64,000 nt of DNA from Rallus limicola (taxonomy: Eukaryota; Chordata; Aves; Gruiformes; Rallidae), in NCBI GenBank assembly GCA_022605955.1, contig JAKCOZ010000003.1, positions 45,534,761-45,598,760 of the forward strand. Direction: 5' to 3'. The position numbers were made by a program, and so were the translations under genes. Position 1 is the stretch's first letter, and each line of letters starts with the position of its first letter. Shown in pieces: positions 40,885 through 52,866 of the stretch. The notes under the pieces were generated by a model, which worked only from the letters and a program-made list of their open reading frames with translations, was not told where the DNA came from and ran no database searches.

Positions 40885-43800
40885 CTGTTACTTGTTGGGG
40901 TGTTGCTGGAGAGTACCTAAGTATATTTTAATTTTTGCCCACCAGAGAGTTGCTGAGTGAACTTGGCAGTGGTGGCTGTGGGGCCGTGCCGGGGCCACGG
41001 AGTGGGTTTCCTGAGCAGCACCTTGCCTTCTGGACTCTAATCACTGATTAACCCACATAAAGGATGACTTGGAATAAAACAGATTAAAACAAGTAGTAAT
41101 TGTGCTGCCATCTTGTGAACCAGAGTTTTATAACACCTCTATGGTTATTTTGTAAATATGGCAGTGTTGTCATGGCAGCTGAAACCTGGTGTGGAAAAAT
41201 GCTGCTGAAATGATTTATTACTGTTGTAGTGTACTGTACATGGTGGGCAAGACGTCACCGCTGCTCACTTCTAGTCATCTAAATTAAATATGATATGCAT
41301 CAGAAGGGCTTTCATCAGGGAAATTAATGTTGCAACAAGCTTCATGCAGGTGTGCACAACTCAAAAGTGGTAATGCACAGTAAGATCCCTATCACTTTAA
41401 TAGTTATGCACGAAGAATGCATAGGAGAATGTTTCATATTTTTCAGTGTGGCTCTTACTGGAAGTCAGTATTCTCTCTGAAATCATAATCACGAAAATAA
41501 GTTGATGCTGCTGTTGGAGACAGGTATGCAAATCCAAATTCCAAGTGACTTGTGGAAGAATAAAAAATTATGCACACAACTTAATACAGCATCTCTTGCT
41601 AAAGGATTTACTGAAGTTCTGAGACCTTGTGTAACCAGATGTATGGTGTCCTTCACAGTGCTATCTTGTTACTTCTGCGTGACATAAGAGCAGCAGACAC
41701 TGTCATGACCTGCATTACCATGACCTTCCATTCCCACACTGCTTCAGTGACGTATGATCACAAAATGTTCCCTTCTTCCAGAAAAATTATGCTTTTAGGA
41801 TAGGTAAAGCTTTGAGATTTAGTAGAGACTGTCACAGTAGTGTGAATCTAGAGCCTCAAATTTAGAAGACTGGTTACAGGAGTAAGATCACAACAGAGGG
41901 CTGTAGCTCCAACTTGAGCCAAGGGTCCCAAGGATAAGGAAGTTTTGGACCTGAATGCACCAGAATATGAGGGTGTGGAGGAGAGGGGTCTGAAGAAAGC
42001 AGTTTTCTCAGCTGCCTGATTTGTGGCTGCTCTCCACAGCATCTCAGTGGAGCCTTCAGGCTTGTGCAGACTTGGGGTTTTTTATACAACTCAGACTTTT
42101 AGCTGTGTTGGTATTCAAATTGCCTTATATCTGTTTTCATGGAATGGTTGGAAGCTTTGCATGCATTTGCACTGGAAATAGCCTGTGGCTGTTTATGAAA
42201 TTATGTTTTTCCTAAAGGTTTCTAGTTTGGGAGTTGTATCATGCTAAAGCTTGCTGTCTAATGAGAACAAATTCCGAAGTTAAGGCACAGTCTTTCCTTA
42301 TAAACACATCAATGCTGCCACTGCTCCTCCTGCTCAGCCAAGCAACAAGCCTAGCTCACCCCTGTGGTGCTCTCACTCCTTTTTAAAGTAATGTTTATGG
42401 GAATGTTGGTGGGGGGTTAAAAAAAATAATTCTGCTTTTAAAAAAAAAAACAGAAGCACATGAAGAGTTGAGATTTCTTAAATCTCTAGAATCCTAAACC
42501 AGAGAAATAATGACACCAAGTTATCATGCTTCAGACTGTTGTATATTTCTAAGTACCTTCCAACAAAAAGCTATGACTTTAAAATAATCCCACCATTACA
42601 CAGATACTTAAGTTAGAATCTAACATTTTCTTTTGGGACTTACTTTTCTAGCAACTTATGTGACTCATTTTTCTAGCAATTGTATCTTTTGGAATGAGAA
42701 GCTGTATTGCAATCTTTAGTTCAACAGTCAGTTTCACTTCCCCACAGTATGTGTGTGCTGAACTAGACTTGGTTGTGAGCCAGAGAGGTAGTAAATGGGT
42801 GGTAATTCATCTTTGCTGGTGGTAACCTTGTCTTTACCTTTTTCAAAGCAGGATTCAGTGTTATGAGCTTTGGCTCTGGAGCCCTGTCTCTGTTTCTCCA
42901 GGAGGTAAAACCTGGTGCCTCTGGATCTGCATCTAGTTGCATAAATTCAAAAGAACAGGGCAGTGCAAGTATAGATCTTGCTGCAATATCCAGTGTGCAC
43001 CAAATCTGAGCTCTGTGTGGGTTATACATGTCCTCTGCTTTGCTGACTACACAGACTGTCAATGACAACTTCATAAGGGGTTAAGTTCATAGTGCAGTGC
43101 TGATGCTTCCAGTTCCCTTGACCCTTGCCTTGAATAAGCTTCAGGGTTGGTTTTTTTTTGCTTTTAAACTGTGAGCCTGAGCTCACTATACTACTGCTGT
43201 TTTGCATGGTCAGATGTGGAAACTGGAATCTCTTGGTGAGCAGCATGTTGTTTACTGCTTGTGGGTCTGGCACAGAAGTAATCATTGTTATCTCGCCAGA
43301 AACTCACTGCTGAACTGCTCTGCCTCAGGTTGCCAAGGGTCAAACCAGAATTGAGCAAAGCAAAAGGAAGTTCTACCTCAGTATTCACTCCTGGCAGGCC
43401 TTCCAGTACTATGTAAAGGAATTAAAGTTTTGGAGGCATATTTCCATTGATCAGGTCTGAGTTCAAGTCTTTGTCTAAGGCAAATCCCAGGTTTCTGCAC
43501 TGGCAAGTACTGCAGTATTATGAAAATATAAGCAGGCTGTATGTGCATACTGCTGCATGGTCCCAAGTAGCTCTCTTTGGAAAAACAGCGGTTTATGCGT
43601 GTTTTGAACCCAACTGGTAAGACTAAAGCTGGCATGATTAGCTCTGCAGGGCTGTTACAATGACAGCTAATTTCTCATGGTGCTACCAAAGACTTCATTG
43701 ATGTTTTGGTCTGTGTCTTCTAGTCTGTTTTCTGAGATTCCTTTTTGTCCTTCCACCATAGAGTGGGGTTTGGGTTTAGCTGTAAGGAGTGACCAAGTCA

Positions 43801-44329
43801 ACCATTATGCTTACCACTGACAGTTTTTCATGGCATACATGAAAAACAACATAGGTTGCTAAAAACACAGCAGCAGTTATGGGATTGCATTGTAAAGAAA
43901 GAAATGGCAGAATGCCTGTGCACGTTTGATATAGTACTCTTATTCCATGGGCTTCATACTGAAGAAAAGCATACTGTCAAATACTGAATTATAGGCCCTT
44001 CTTGTATAGCCATAGTATTAACTATTTTTTTGTGGGGTACAGTTTCTGCAACAGACCTAAATCCAATGCTGATGCTGCAGTACTGTGTGCTCGGGAAAAC
44101 AGTGTGTGAGCCAAAGGCAATAATGCTTTTTTTTTTGCCTTAAGGAGAAATAAATTGCTCCAAAGGTACCTATAAATCCTTATTGTCAGGTGGATATTCT
44201 GTTTCACTTAAAGAAACAGAAGTAGAAGGGATTTTTTTCAGTCCAGTCTGCCTCTGTTATGGCAAGATGTCACATAATAGTTTTCATAAATGCACTGAAC
44301 TGTGTCTTAAAGTAGAACTTCATAATCTT

Positions 44330-45268
44330 ATCATAGGTACACAGAATGGCTTGGATTTGAAGGGGCTTCAAAGACCACTTAGTTCCATTATGCCCCTGCC
44401 ATGGGCAGGGACATCCTCCACTACACAAGGCTGCCAAATCTGGCCTTGAATACTGACAGGGCATAACTTCTCTGGACAGCTTGATACAGTGCCTCACCAC
44501 CTCCAAAGGGAAGAACTTCCTCCTAATGTCTAATCTAACTTTACCCTCTTTCAGTTTAATCCCATTACCACTTACCCTATCACATCCTGATAATCTTTCC
44601 TGTAGACCCCCCTTTCGGTACTGGAAGGCTGCTATAAGGTCTCCCCAGAGCCTTCTCTTCTCCAGACTAGACAAGCACCGTCCTCTCATCCTGTCTTCGT
44701 AGGAGAGGTGCTCCAGCCCTCTCATCTTTGTGACCCTCCTCTGCAGTCAGCCCAACAGCTCCATGTCCTCCTTGTTCTGGGGACCCCAGAGCTGGATGCA
44801 GGTGGGAGTCTCATGAGAGTGAAGCAGACAGAAAGAATCCACTCCCTCAACCTGCTGGCCATGCTGTTTTTTGATGCAGCATAGGGTATGTTTGGCTTTC
44901 TGGGCTGCAGGTGCACATTTCTGGGTCATGCTGAGCTTCTCATCCACCAACACCCTCAAGTCGTCCTCCTCCAGGCTGCTCCTCAATCCATTCTCCACCC
45001 AGTCTGTAGCAGTGCTTGGGATTGCCCTGAGCCATGTGCATGACCCTGCACTTGACCTTCTTGAACTTGATGCTGTTCACACAGATCCACCTCACAAGAC
45101 TATCAGGGTCCCTCTGGATGGCATCCCTTCACTCCAGCATGTTGACCACACCACATAGCTTGTGGTTGTCTGCAAACTTGCTGAGGGTGCACTCGATCCC
45201 ACTGTCCATGTCACTGACAAAGATGTTAAACAGTGCTGGTCCCAGTACTGACCCCTGAGGAACACCAG
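44330..45268 (-). mobile_element. CR1 LINE fragment, about 940 bp, - orientation
   Basis: This is a longer CR1 3' part read from the minus strand. Landmarks from left to right are the GGCTTGGATTTGAAGGGGC block, CCTCCTAATGTCTAATC, GTACTGGAAGGCTGCTATAAGG, GAGGTGCTCCAGCCCTCTC, TCATCCACCAACACCCTCAAG, GTTGTCTGCAAACTTGCTGA and CAGTGCTGGTCCCAGTACTG. The last two are reverse complements of the region around and just after the FADDT motif of reverse transcriptase. Minus-strand frames show RGLEHLSYEDRMRGRCLSSL and LRVLVDEKLSMTQKCAPAAQ with stops and frameshifts between them. It differs in detail from the copies at 36.4 and 47.9 kb and looks like another CR1 subfamily or an older copy. Confidence 0.92.
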
Positions 45269-47875
45269 GGAAACCTACAGTAATGCTTCTTTCTGTTTAA
45301 AATGACAACTCCCTTTTAACTGAATTGGTGTAAAGGGAGCAAAACTGCTCTTACTGACACACTGCTGAGAAGTGTTACAGATATCTCAAAAAATACTAGC
45401 AGAGAAAATAACAGTTGGGCAGCTGTTTGCATAACTAAAACTTACGAGTTTGTATATTTGCAGGATTAAATGCAAATCCTGGGGATTTTCCTTCCTGTGA
45501 TTAAACATGTGCAAGATGGAGTAAATCCTTTCACAGTAGATCTTGTCTGGAAGTTGTAGAACTTCACTACGTTGGTAAAATCTGTCTTATAAGTAATACA
45601 GCTACAGCTGTATAATTAGTCTTTGAGACTAATTCTCAAAAATCTGTGAGTTGCCCTACTGCATGTCTGTCAGTGTTTCTATGTAATGGATATCACATTG
45701 ATTTTTATCTATAAGTGGAAAGAAACTCTTTGCATTTTTCAAGGTCTGCTTAATTTACTTGTCTCTTCCCTTCCACCCCTACTGAATTACTAATATTCTC
45801 CTTCTAAAGAGACTTGGATTCTACATTATGCTTTTTCTCCGGTTTCTTTGCTTCTTCATAACGTTTCCTGTTTGTTCCTTGGTGTATTCATTTACCCATT
45901 AGACACAGTAACCTCCCTATCGAGAACAGGATAGTTCCAGATTAATCTTAAAGCCTTATCACCATGGTGGGGGAAAAAAAAATCCAAAACAATTTTGCTG
46001 TTGTCAAATAATAGAATGTTTGAAAAGCTATGGAGTAGCTTTCACCTTTGATTAGCATCTCATCTAGAGCTTGGGGATCCACTCAAGTTTATGTGGACTT
46101 TTTACAAAGCTAGAGACAACATACCCAATGCATCCTTTCCTTTGCCTTCCATTAAGAGTAGTAAACTTTGTCACAAGAACAGGAATTTGGAGGGTTATAA
46201 ATTATAAACTAGACCTTCTCTGAAGGCTGCCATTGTCTCCTAATGTTTTGCCTGTGTCACTATTAGCACTTCCTTAGAACCATGCAATGCCTTGCTAATG
46301 GGCATTCAGGTCTAAGACCATTAAATGTAATATCTGGGCCACTGCTGGCACATGGAGTTTCTTCTGCTGGTGAACCTCAGCTGTATGATGAAGGAAACCC
46401 CAAAGGAGCTGCTGGTGAGGGAAAGGCAAACAGCAGGACTTGGCTGGCTTTTTAGGGGCAGCTTCAGCACTGGGTGATTTTGGAAAGTTGATATGAAGGT
46501 TAGAAGGAAGGTACCAAATGCAGCTCTGCAGGCATATCCAGTTCATCTTGCTGGATATGGTCCATTGGACAAACAAGGTCAGCTTCTGTTCATAGTGAAT
46601 ATCTCCTGTGGCTCAGCAAGCTTCTCTTATCTTTTTCTATAAGACACATTTTAGGAAATATTTTATAGAAAGAGCTTAACTGGCTCAGGTGAAACTTGCA
46701 TTTTCTGTGAGCACATATTGTTTATTCTTCCTTGTTCTGTTTTTTGAGAAGACAAATGTTGTGACATTTTGTTTTAGTGTGTGTATCTATTTAGTCTATA
46801 AAATGTCATTAATAAGGAAGAATTTTGGGACCCTTGGCATGGGCCCATAACACATAAACATGCAATCCAGGATGGAGCAGGGGAACATGTCAGGGATACG
46901 ATTCTCCTCACTGAAGCAGCTTTCATACTGCAAACTACAGTTCTCCTAATGATACTCGCTCCATGTAGTTTTGTGTGAAATTGTCCCAGATTTATGGCTG
47001 GTGGTTTCCTGAAGAGCTGTTTGGGTAGTCTGCACTTCAGTGAAACAACTTTCATATGTCCTGTAACAAATCCAAAAGTGTAGTGGAGTAGGTCATTTGT
47101 CTTGAGTTTTAATGTGAAACAAAATGATGTAGTGAGCTTTTTCTTCTCTGTGGTGGGGGAAAAATTGGCTTATTTTCAACTTGGGTCCCAGCTTTCTGGT
47201 TTCTGAAGTCACCTCTGTGGGGGGGGATGTTGGATTTGTAATACTGTATCACACAACACACATCAAGGCAGCCTTAGTGACAGTAAGTAAAGCAAACTAA
47301 TGTCTTTGTTCTTGTCCATTTGTAGTGGTAGTAATGCCCTTCTAACAGCAGCAGGGATTGCCTAAGGGAAAAGAACTAACCAGACTTATAGCTCTTGTAA
47401 TGTGATTTAGCTGCTAGAATTAATAATATCATAGGACCAAAACACTTAGACCACCAACATATGGAACTTCTGGTCCAGTGATTAGGATGCTCATCTCCAG
47501 AAGTGCTTTGGTAGCAATTTCTCTTGGTTACTCAATATAATCATACTGGATAATACTGGTTTATGTCTGTTACTGGCCTTATGAACTGTTTATGTATTTA
47601 GTAATCACTGTTTTCTGTATAGTACTTTGTCTCTCCCACCTAAACCTCAAAAACATAACTAGTTTACCACCTTGAAGGATGTAGTCACTCTTTGACCAGA
47701 AGCCATCCAACTTTATAAGCAGTAGGAGTGTTACAGCCAACACACTGCCAGGCAGATTTCAAATGCATGAAGTACTATGGACATTTCAACAAAAGGCTTT
47801 GCTCCTTCCTCCACCTCCAACACCATGTGTTTCACAGGTGAATGTGGAAAGCTACCACGTGTTACCAAATATAGA

Positions 47876-48910
47876 CAAAGGGTGGTGGTCAATGGGTCTA
47901 TGTCCAGGTGGAGGCTGGTGACAAGTTGGGGTCCTCCAGGGGTCTGTCTTGGGACCAGTGCTCTTTAACATCTTTATCAATGACATTGATGATGGATTTG
48001 AGGGCACCCTCAGCAAGTTTGCAGATGACACCTAGCTGAGTGGTGTGGTTGACACCATAGAAGGAAAGGAAGCCATCCAGAGGGATCTTGACAGGCTGGA
48101 AAGGTGGGCCTGGGTGAATCTAAGGAGGTTCAACACTGCCAAGTGTTGCACTTGGGCTGGAGGAATCCCAGACATAGATACAGGCTGGGAGAAGAGCTCC
48201 TTGAGAGTAGCCCTGCTGAGAAGGACTTGGGGATTCTGGTGGATGAGAAACTTAACATGAGCCAGCAGTGTGCTTTTGCAGCTTGGAAGACCAATGGTAT
48301 CCTGGGCTCCATCAGAAGAGGGGTGGCCACCAGGGACAGGGAGGTGATTGTCCCTTTCTACTCTGCCCTCATGAGGCCCCATCTGGAGTCTCATGTCCAG
48401 ATCTGGAGCTCCCAGTACAAGAAAGATGTAGAACTGTTGGAGAGAGTTCAGATGAGGGCCACGAAGATGATTAGAGGGCTGGAGCACCTCCACTACGAAG
48501 AGAGACTGAAGGAGCTGGGCTTTTTCAGTCTAAAGAAGAGAAAACGGTGGGGGGACCACATTGCTGCCTTCCAGTACCTGAAGGGAGCATACAAACAGGA
48601 GGGGATTCAACTTTTTAAAAGGGTAGACAATGGCAGGACAAGGAGGAATTGACTAAAGCTAAAGGAAAGAAGGTTCAGATTAGATATTAGGGGGAAGTTT
48701 TTCACAGAGAGTGGTGAGGTGCTGGAACAGGCTGCCCAGAGAGGTGGTGGATGCCCCTTCCCTGGAGGTGTTCAAGGCCAGGTTAGATGGGTCCCTGGGC
48801 AACCTTGTGTAGATCTGGCCTGAGGTTGGTGTCCCTGCCTGTGGCAGGGGGGTTGGAGCCTTGGCCTTGGGGTCCCTTCCAACCCATGACATTCTGTGAT
48901 TCTGTGTGTG
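47876..48910 (+). mobile_element. CR1 LINE fragment, about 1.03 kb, + orientation
   Basis: This is the longest CR1 copy in the window, reaching into the reverse-transcriptase core. At 47958-48032 the frame reads [11 protein letters not shown], then TLSKFADDT, with the catalytic FADD at 48018-48029. The codon right after FADDT is TAG (48033-48035), so the frame is dead. A frameshift near 48100-48200 moves the rest into another frame (48104-48652), coding for [39 protein letters not shown] and [17 protein letters not shown]. The 3' tail ends in ATTCTGTGATTCTGTG near 48910. It lies only about 500 bp upstream of exon 3. Confidence 0.95.
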
Positions 48911-49415
48911 ATTGTGTTGTGGGAGATTCAGCTGCAGGAGTGCTCTGCAGTGAGATGAGCATGGCTGTGAGCTGGAGACCACATCAGCTGCAGGAGCTAG
49001 CTCTGCAAACCACATTGCTGGGCTTGATGAAGTTCAGCCCTGGCATAGCTATCACAATTTCTTAGAGATGTTGGTAATACCTGGACTCTCTTTTCTTCTG
49101 TCTTCCTCTTAAATTGCTACTTATTTAAAAGCCCAGTGGTGTTCAAAAGATCTGACTTCAGACCCCTTAGGGAATGTATACTTCAAAGCATGTTGTTTGG
49201 TTATCAGTGGGTCACAACTACAGGGCACAGATATGATTCTCTAGTCATTTTGATCTGCTATGCAGATTAATGCAAGAATTTCTCCTTAGCCTGCACCCTT
49301 TTCTCTTACAATTATGTTGTAGTAGTGACATTGAAAGTATGATGGTTATAGGTGAAAGCTATCACTTCTATTAAAATCAGACGTAATGATAGTTTCTCAA
49401 ATGATGTCTCTGTAG

Positions 49416-49572
49416 ATGGATGGAAGTCTGCTTGGAAGAAGAGCTGCCCCCAACTACAGAGCTGGAGGAAGGCTTAAGAAATGGTGTTTACCTCGCCAAG
49501 CTTGCAAAATTCTTTGCCCCTAATGTGGTGTCAGACAAAAAGATCTACGATGTGGAGCAGGCACGCTATAAG
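49416..49572 (+). CDS. IQGAP2: IQGAP2 exon 3 (CH domain, first half)
   Basis: This 157-bp exon completes the split Arg codon (AG|A) and codes for residues 50-101 as WMEVCLEEELPPTTELEEGL, RNGVYLAKLAKFFAPNVVSD and KKIYDVEQARYK. It ends on a complete codon. The borders are CTCTGTAG| and AAG|GTAATA. The PPTTELEEGLRNGVYLAKL segment is the conserved core of the IQGAP CH domain, which binds F-actin. WMEVCL matches IQGAP2. Relative to my memory of human IQGAP2, small changes such as EEE for VEE are seen. Reading through the donor would reach a stop in intron 3 after about 11 codons. Confidence 0.97.
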
Positions 49573-50835
49573 GTAATAACTTTTTTATTCCTTTCACCAG
49601 CATGACAAAAAGAATGTCTGTTTTCCACCTCTTAAAGATACCTGAACACTGTTAACTTTCTGCATCCCTCATAAGACTGTCAGGACCACATGGAAGATGC
49701 ACAGCACTAAGAAAGCAGCTTGATGTTACTGTTTTTAAAGATGAACAAATTACACTTCTGGCTCCAGGGAGTATGAGATTTACCACTTATACAATTATTT
49801 CTTTTTCAGAATAGGAGCCAAAAGCAATTCAGTAATTAAACTTGGTAACTACTCCAGACTTTCCTCATCTTGTGTGGAAGGACATTCACTTCATTACAAT
49901 TGTGTGTTTGTTTTACCAAATTCAACACTAGGAGCAAAAAAGCCAAGCTACCAGTAATTATGCTTAGCTTGCTACCTGTGCAGGGTGTTTTTTAACTCTG
50001 AGATCCTCAATAATGTAGAAATACATATGCATATGTAGTAGTCTCACTGTGAAATACAGTATCTTAATATGTAGAAGAGGCTGAAAAAAAATTGAAATAG
50101 AGATGTTTTTAAGGTGTAATCAGTGGCTGGTTTTGAGAGTTGAGAAAATAAGCTGCTCTAGGTGCCAGATAGTTAACAAACCATGGATTTAAATGCTTCT
50201 TTTGAAAAAATCTCCAAAACATTGGGTTCAGTTTTTGCCCTCCTTTACCCTTCTAAAAATAAGATAAAAATTCAAACGCACACACCCCCAAACCAAAACC
50301 CAAAATAACCCCCCCAAAAAAACAAACCACCCAACAAGAAAACTCCCTCCAAACATTCCCTCTTAGCTCTTTTCGTGAATGCTCACATAACTGGTAGGTC
50401 AAGTATTCAGGCAGGCCTGAAGAATGACTTAAGAGTTCCTTGCCTGTCCTCCTTCACAGCAGTGCTGAGAAATGTTGCCACTTCTGTACTTTGGGGTCAG
50501 TGGTTCCTGGTATTTCATAGCCAGCCTTTTACCTCTTGTACTGCTGAAAGAGCTGTACAAATGGCTACTTCAGTCACTGTCCACCCAGATGGGTACAAGT
50601 CTGGCTTACGATATGTAAAAGAATGAGCTGGACAGAATAGGGCTGCTGAATCATCCGAACAAATCTTTAGCAGGATTGTGGCTCTGATGCTTTTAGTCTC
50701 CATGTTCAAACAAGGGAAAACTCCCTAAACTTGACATCAGGATGTAAAATTGGGAAGGATTGGCAGATTCAATAATTAAAGAATTTGCTTTGTGTGATTA
50801 TTTTTTGTCATCTTTTCCTTCTATGCTTCCCATAG
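49573..50835 (+). other. IQGAP2: IQGAP2 intron 3
   Basis: This 1263-bp phase-0 intron has donor GTAATA and acceptor CTTCCCATAG. It holds an A/C-rich low-complexity stretch (listed separately) and otherwise featureless AT-rich DNA. No CR1 copy is seen. Confidence 0.9.
50276..50352. repeat. A/C-rich low-complexity tract
   Basis: About 75 bp are almost free of G and T on the + strand, made of irregular runs of A and C such as CACACCCCCAAACC and ACCCCCCCAAAAAAAC. It looks like degenerate simple sequence in intron 3. It is not a tandem repeat with a fixed unit. Confidence 0.7.
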
Positions 50836-50913
50836 AGATCTGGCCTTCATTTTCGGCACACTGACAACACTGTGCAGTGGTTAAGAGCAATGGAGTCTAT
50901 TGGCCTGCCTAAG
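50836..50913 (+). CDS. IQGAP2: IQGAP2 exon 4 (CH domain, middle)
   Basis: This 78-bp exon of exactly 26 codons, phase 0 at both ends, codes for RSGLHFRHTDNTVQWLRAME and SIGLPK, residues 102-127. The borders are CCCATAG| and AAG|GTAAGC. HFRHTDN is the invariant CH-domain segment of the family. NTVQWLRAMESIGLPK is the IQGAP2 form (IQGAP1 has NVIQWLNAMDEIGLPK). Being in frame with 0-0 phase, it could be skipped without a frameshift, though that would remove the centre of the CH fold. The open frame continues past the donor through a 75-bp tandem duplication before a stop at about 51130. Confidence 0.97.
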
Positions 50914-52789
50914 GTAAGCCTTCAAAATTTAGCAAAGAAATTGGCTCAAGGCACTGACTCAGTGAGATTCCCTTTCATCTGCTTGAGCACAACTGGCTGC
51001 TTACAGCAAGTCTATGGGGAAGGGGGCACTGACTCAGTGAGATTCCCTTTCATCTGCTTGAGCACAACTGGCTGCTTACAGCAAGTCTATGGGGAAGGGG
51101 TAACTCAGGAAATGTGTCCGAAGAGAAGGTAATGCTGAAAGCAGTGGGAGTGTTGGTTGTGGGCTACTGCTGCTGGTGTGCATGGGCTGAGGTTGCTGTG
51201 GGTGAGTGCTGTAGGTGGAAATGCTTAGGGCACTTCTCCTGTGGGAAGACAAATGGGGATGCCGGCAGTTGTTTAGCTACATCTTATTGCTAGTACAGTC
51301 TCTGCGGGAACCTGAAAGGAATATGGTTTAAAACAGAAAACTTAAATTTATTTTATTTTTATTCTTTTATATTATTCCTTTAAATAACTACTTCTCTTTG
51401 TGTTTTTCACTGCCTCTTCCTCTTAATGTATGTCCCAGTTTCTCTGCGTCTACCCTGTTTCCAGACTGTCCTTGCACACTCCAGTGCATCTGTGTGGCTA
51501 TACTGCTGCTCCTCTTCCGACAGATGCTTTCTTGGGCCATCTCTCGTATTTATCTTCTTCCTTGTGGGTCTTCGCTTGCCATCTTCCCCCTCTGCTGCTG
51601 TTTCTGGGCATCAGTGAGTCTTTTTCAGATGAAAATCCTTTAAGAAAGAGCTGTTTGGAAGCATATAACTGCTTATTTTGGCACCCACATACAGTCTGGG
51701 GCAAGTAGCACTTCCTCAGACAGGCTGCCCAGCAGCTGCCCCAGGGTTCTGGGACAGTCCTAGCACTGCCCTGGACTCTGGTCTTGGGGACTGCAGGGAT
51801 GCTCAAATGGCTGCCTGAAGGGCAGCAGGGACTAATGGCCAACTGTTGCAAGCAAACTTGTTGCAGGTGCCCACAAGCAGAAAAGGGCACTGATGCCTGC
51901 CATTAGGAATGCCAGAGGTGAGGGAGGGTCCTGCCATTGCAGGTCAGGCTTTTTTTTGTCTAACTTGAGTCCTCCATTCAGCTGGCTGACTTCTACCCTG
52001 ACATCCCTCCTCTGAAAAGTTTCACTTCTGTTGCGGAGGATGGCCTTAGCCCAAAGCTTTCCTGAATGTCCTTCCCAAAGCTGCTGTGAGCAAATTAAGA
52101 AGGCACTGTGCTCCTGACTTAGTCTTGTCCTATTAACTGTGGGGCAGCACAGCCTGGAGTGCCCTGCCTGGGCTGGAAGCACACTGCCAACTCTCACAGT
52201 TAGCTAAGTCTTTTATTTTATTTTTTGTGGAGAAATAGTATTTAGTGGCTGGGACTGAGGCCAGGAACAAATTAGTGGTGGAACCAGAGTTGGAACTTAT
52301 GATGTGACTTTTTGGCTGAATTCCTTTATATTCCTTTCTTTGAATATCTTTCTTTGTAGGTGATGCATTCAGAGTTAGGGGTGCTGGCAATTAGTTTTGC
52401 CTTTTTAAACCACACTTGATAGATTTCATTCACAGTGAGGCTTTGCAAATTGTAACTGTGTCCCAGGTTTTGGGTGCCCGTAGGAGGACAAGCCCTGTTG
52501 GATGAGTTTTAGAAAAGGTCCCACAGAAAATCTTACGGAAATGCTGCCTGCTTGTCTCCTTTCCCTCCCACACCCTGCCCCCACCCTGTTAAGTAGCTTT
52601 TATGCTTTCATAAATTCTTCCCCCTGGAAACTACTGATAGAGATAAAATAAGATCAGGAGAGACTTATTCGTAACTGTATAGAAGTAACAGCTGAAATTC
52701 TGTAAGTTTTAAGGTATGGTTCTCATTTTAGCTACTTTTCTGCTCAGTAATGTGTCTTCTACTTTAACTGTGTGCTCTTTGGTTTTCAG
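50914..52789 (+). other. IQGAP2: IQGAP2 intron 4
   Basis: This 1876-bp phase-0 intron has donor GTAAGC and acceptor TGGTTTTCAG. It starts with a perfect 75-bp tandem duplication 37 bp after the donor. The remainder is ordinary intronic DNA. Several overlapping open frames at 51398-51890 on both strands look like chance frames. No interspersed repeat is recognised. Confidence 0.9.
50951..51100. repeat. Perfect 75-bp tandem duplication in intron 4
   Basis: Two adjacent identical copies, 50951-51025 and 51026-51100, each run from GCACTGACTCAGTGAGATTC to CTATGGGGAAGGGG without a mismatch. The unit length is a multiple of three, so the open frame continuing from exon 4 repeats a 25-residue stretch twice. 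Identity over 75 bp implies a very recent duplication or an assembly or sequencing artefact. It lies 37 bp downstream of the exon 4 donor. Confidence 0.97.
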
Positions 52790-52866
52790 ATCTTTTATCC
52801 AGAGACTACAGATGTCTACGATAGGAAAAACATCCCTAGGATGATATATTGCATTCATGCTCTAAG
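52790..52866 (+). CDS. IQGAP2: IQGAP2 exon 5 (CH domain, C-terminal part)
   Basis: This 77-bp exon codes for residues 128-152 as IFYPETTDVYDRKNIPRMIY and CIHAL, plus the first two bases of a Ser codon (AG|T). The borders are GGTTTTCAG| and AAG|GTAACT. IFYPETTD.YDRKN.PR.IYCIHALS is invariant in the family. NIPRM is the IQGAP2 spelling (NMPRC in IQGAP1). The exon is not a multiple of three, so skipping it would shift the frame. Confidence 0.97.

Larger units (their letters stand above)
4667..49415 (+). other. IQGAP2: IQGAP2 intron 2 (about 44.7 kb)
   Basis: This very long GT-AG intron (donor GTAAGT, acceptor ATGTCTCTGTAG) makes up most of the window. Mobile elements recognised in it are CR1 copies at 11005-11270, 12865-13100, 36431-37169, 44330-45268 and 47876-48910, and an LTR-like element at 32132-33379 with a nested CR1. 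The blocks 4667-11004, 13101-32131, 33380-36430, 37170-44329 and 45269-47875 are AT-rich single-copy-looking DNA with small homopolymer runs (for example C9 at 31716-31724 and a poly-A tract near 38576-38586). Open frames in them are short, lack splice context and resemble no family I know. I saw no nested gene, retrocopy or tRNA. F2RL2, which lies within IQGAP2 in human, is not in this part. Confidence 0.85.

Noticed and set aside
44270..44725. 151-codon open frame on the minus strand
   Set aside because: It is again CR1 C-terminal coding sequence (RGLEHLSYEDRMRG) that reads on into flanking intron.
48104..48652. 182-codon open frame on the plus strand
   Set aside because: It is the 3' part of a CR1 reverse-transcriptase frame, separated from the catalytic part by a stop and a frameshift.
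50914..51132. Extension of exon 4 through the tandem duplication
   Set aside because: The strong donor AAG|GTAAGC at 50914 and the exact join to exon 5 show that exon 4 ends at 50913. The extension is intronic.
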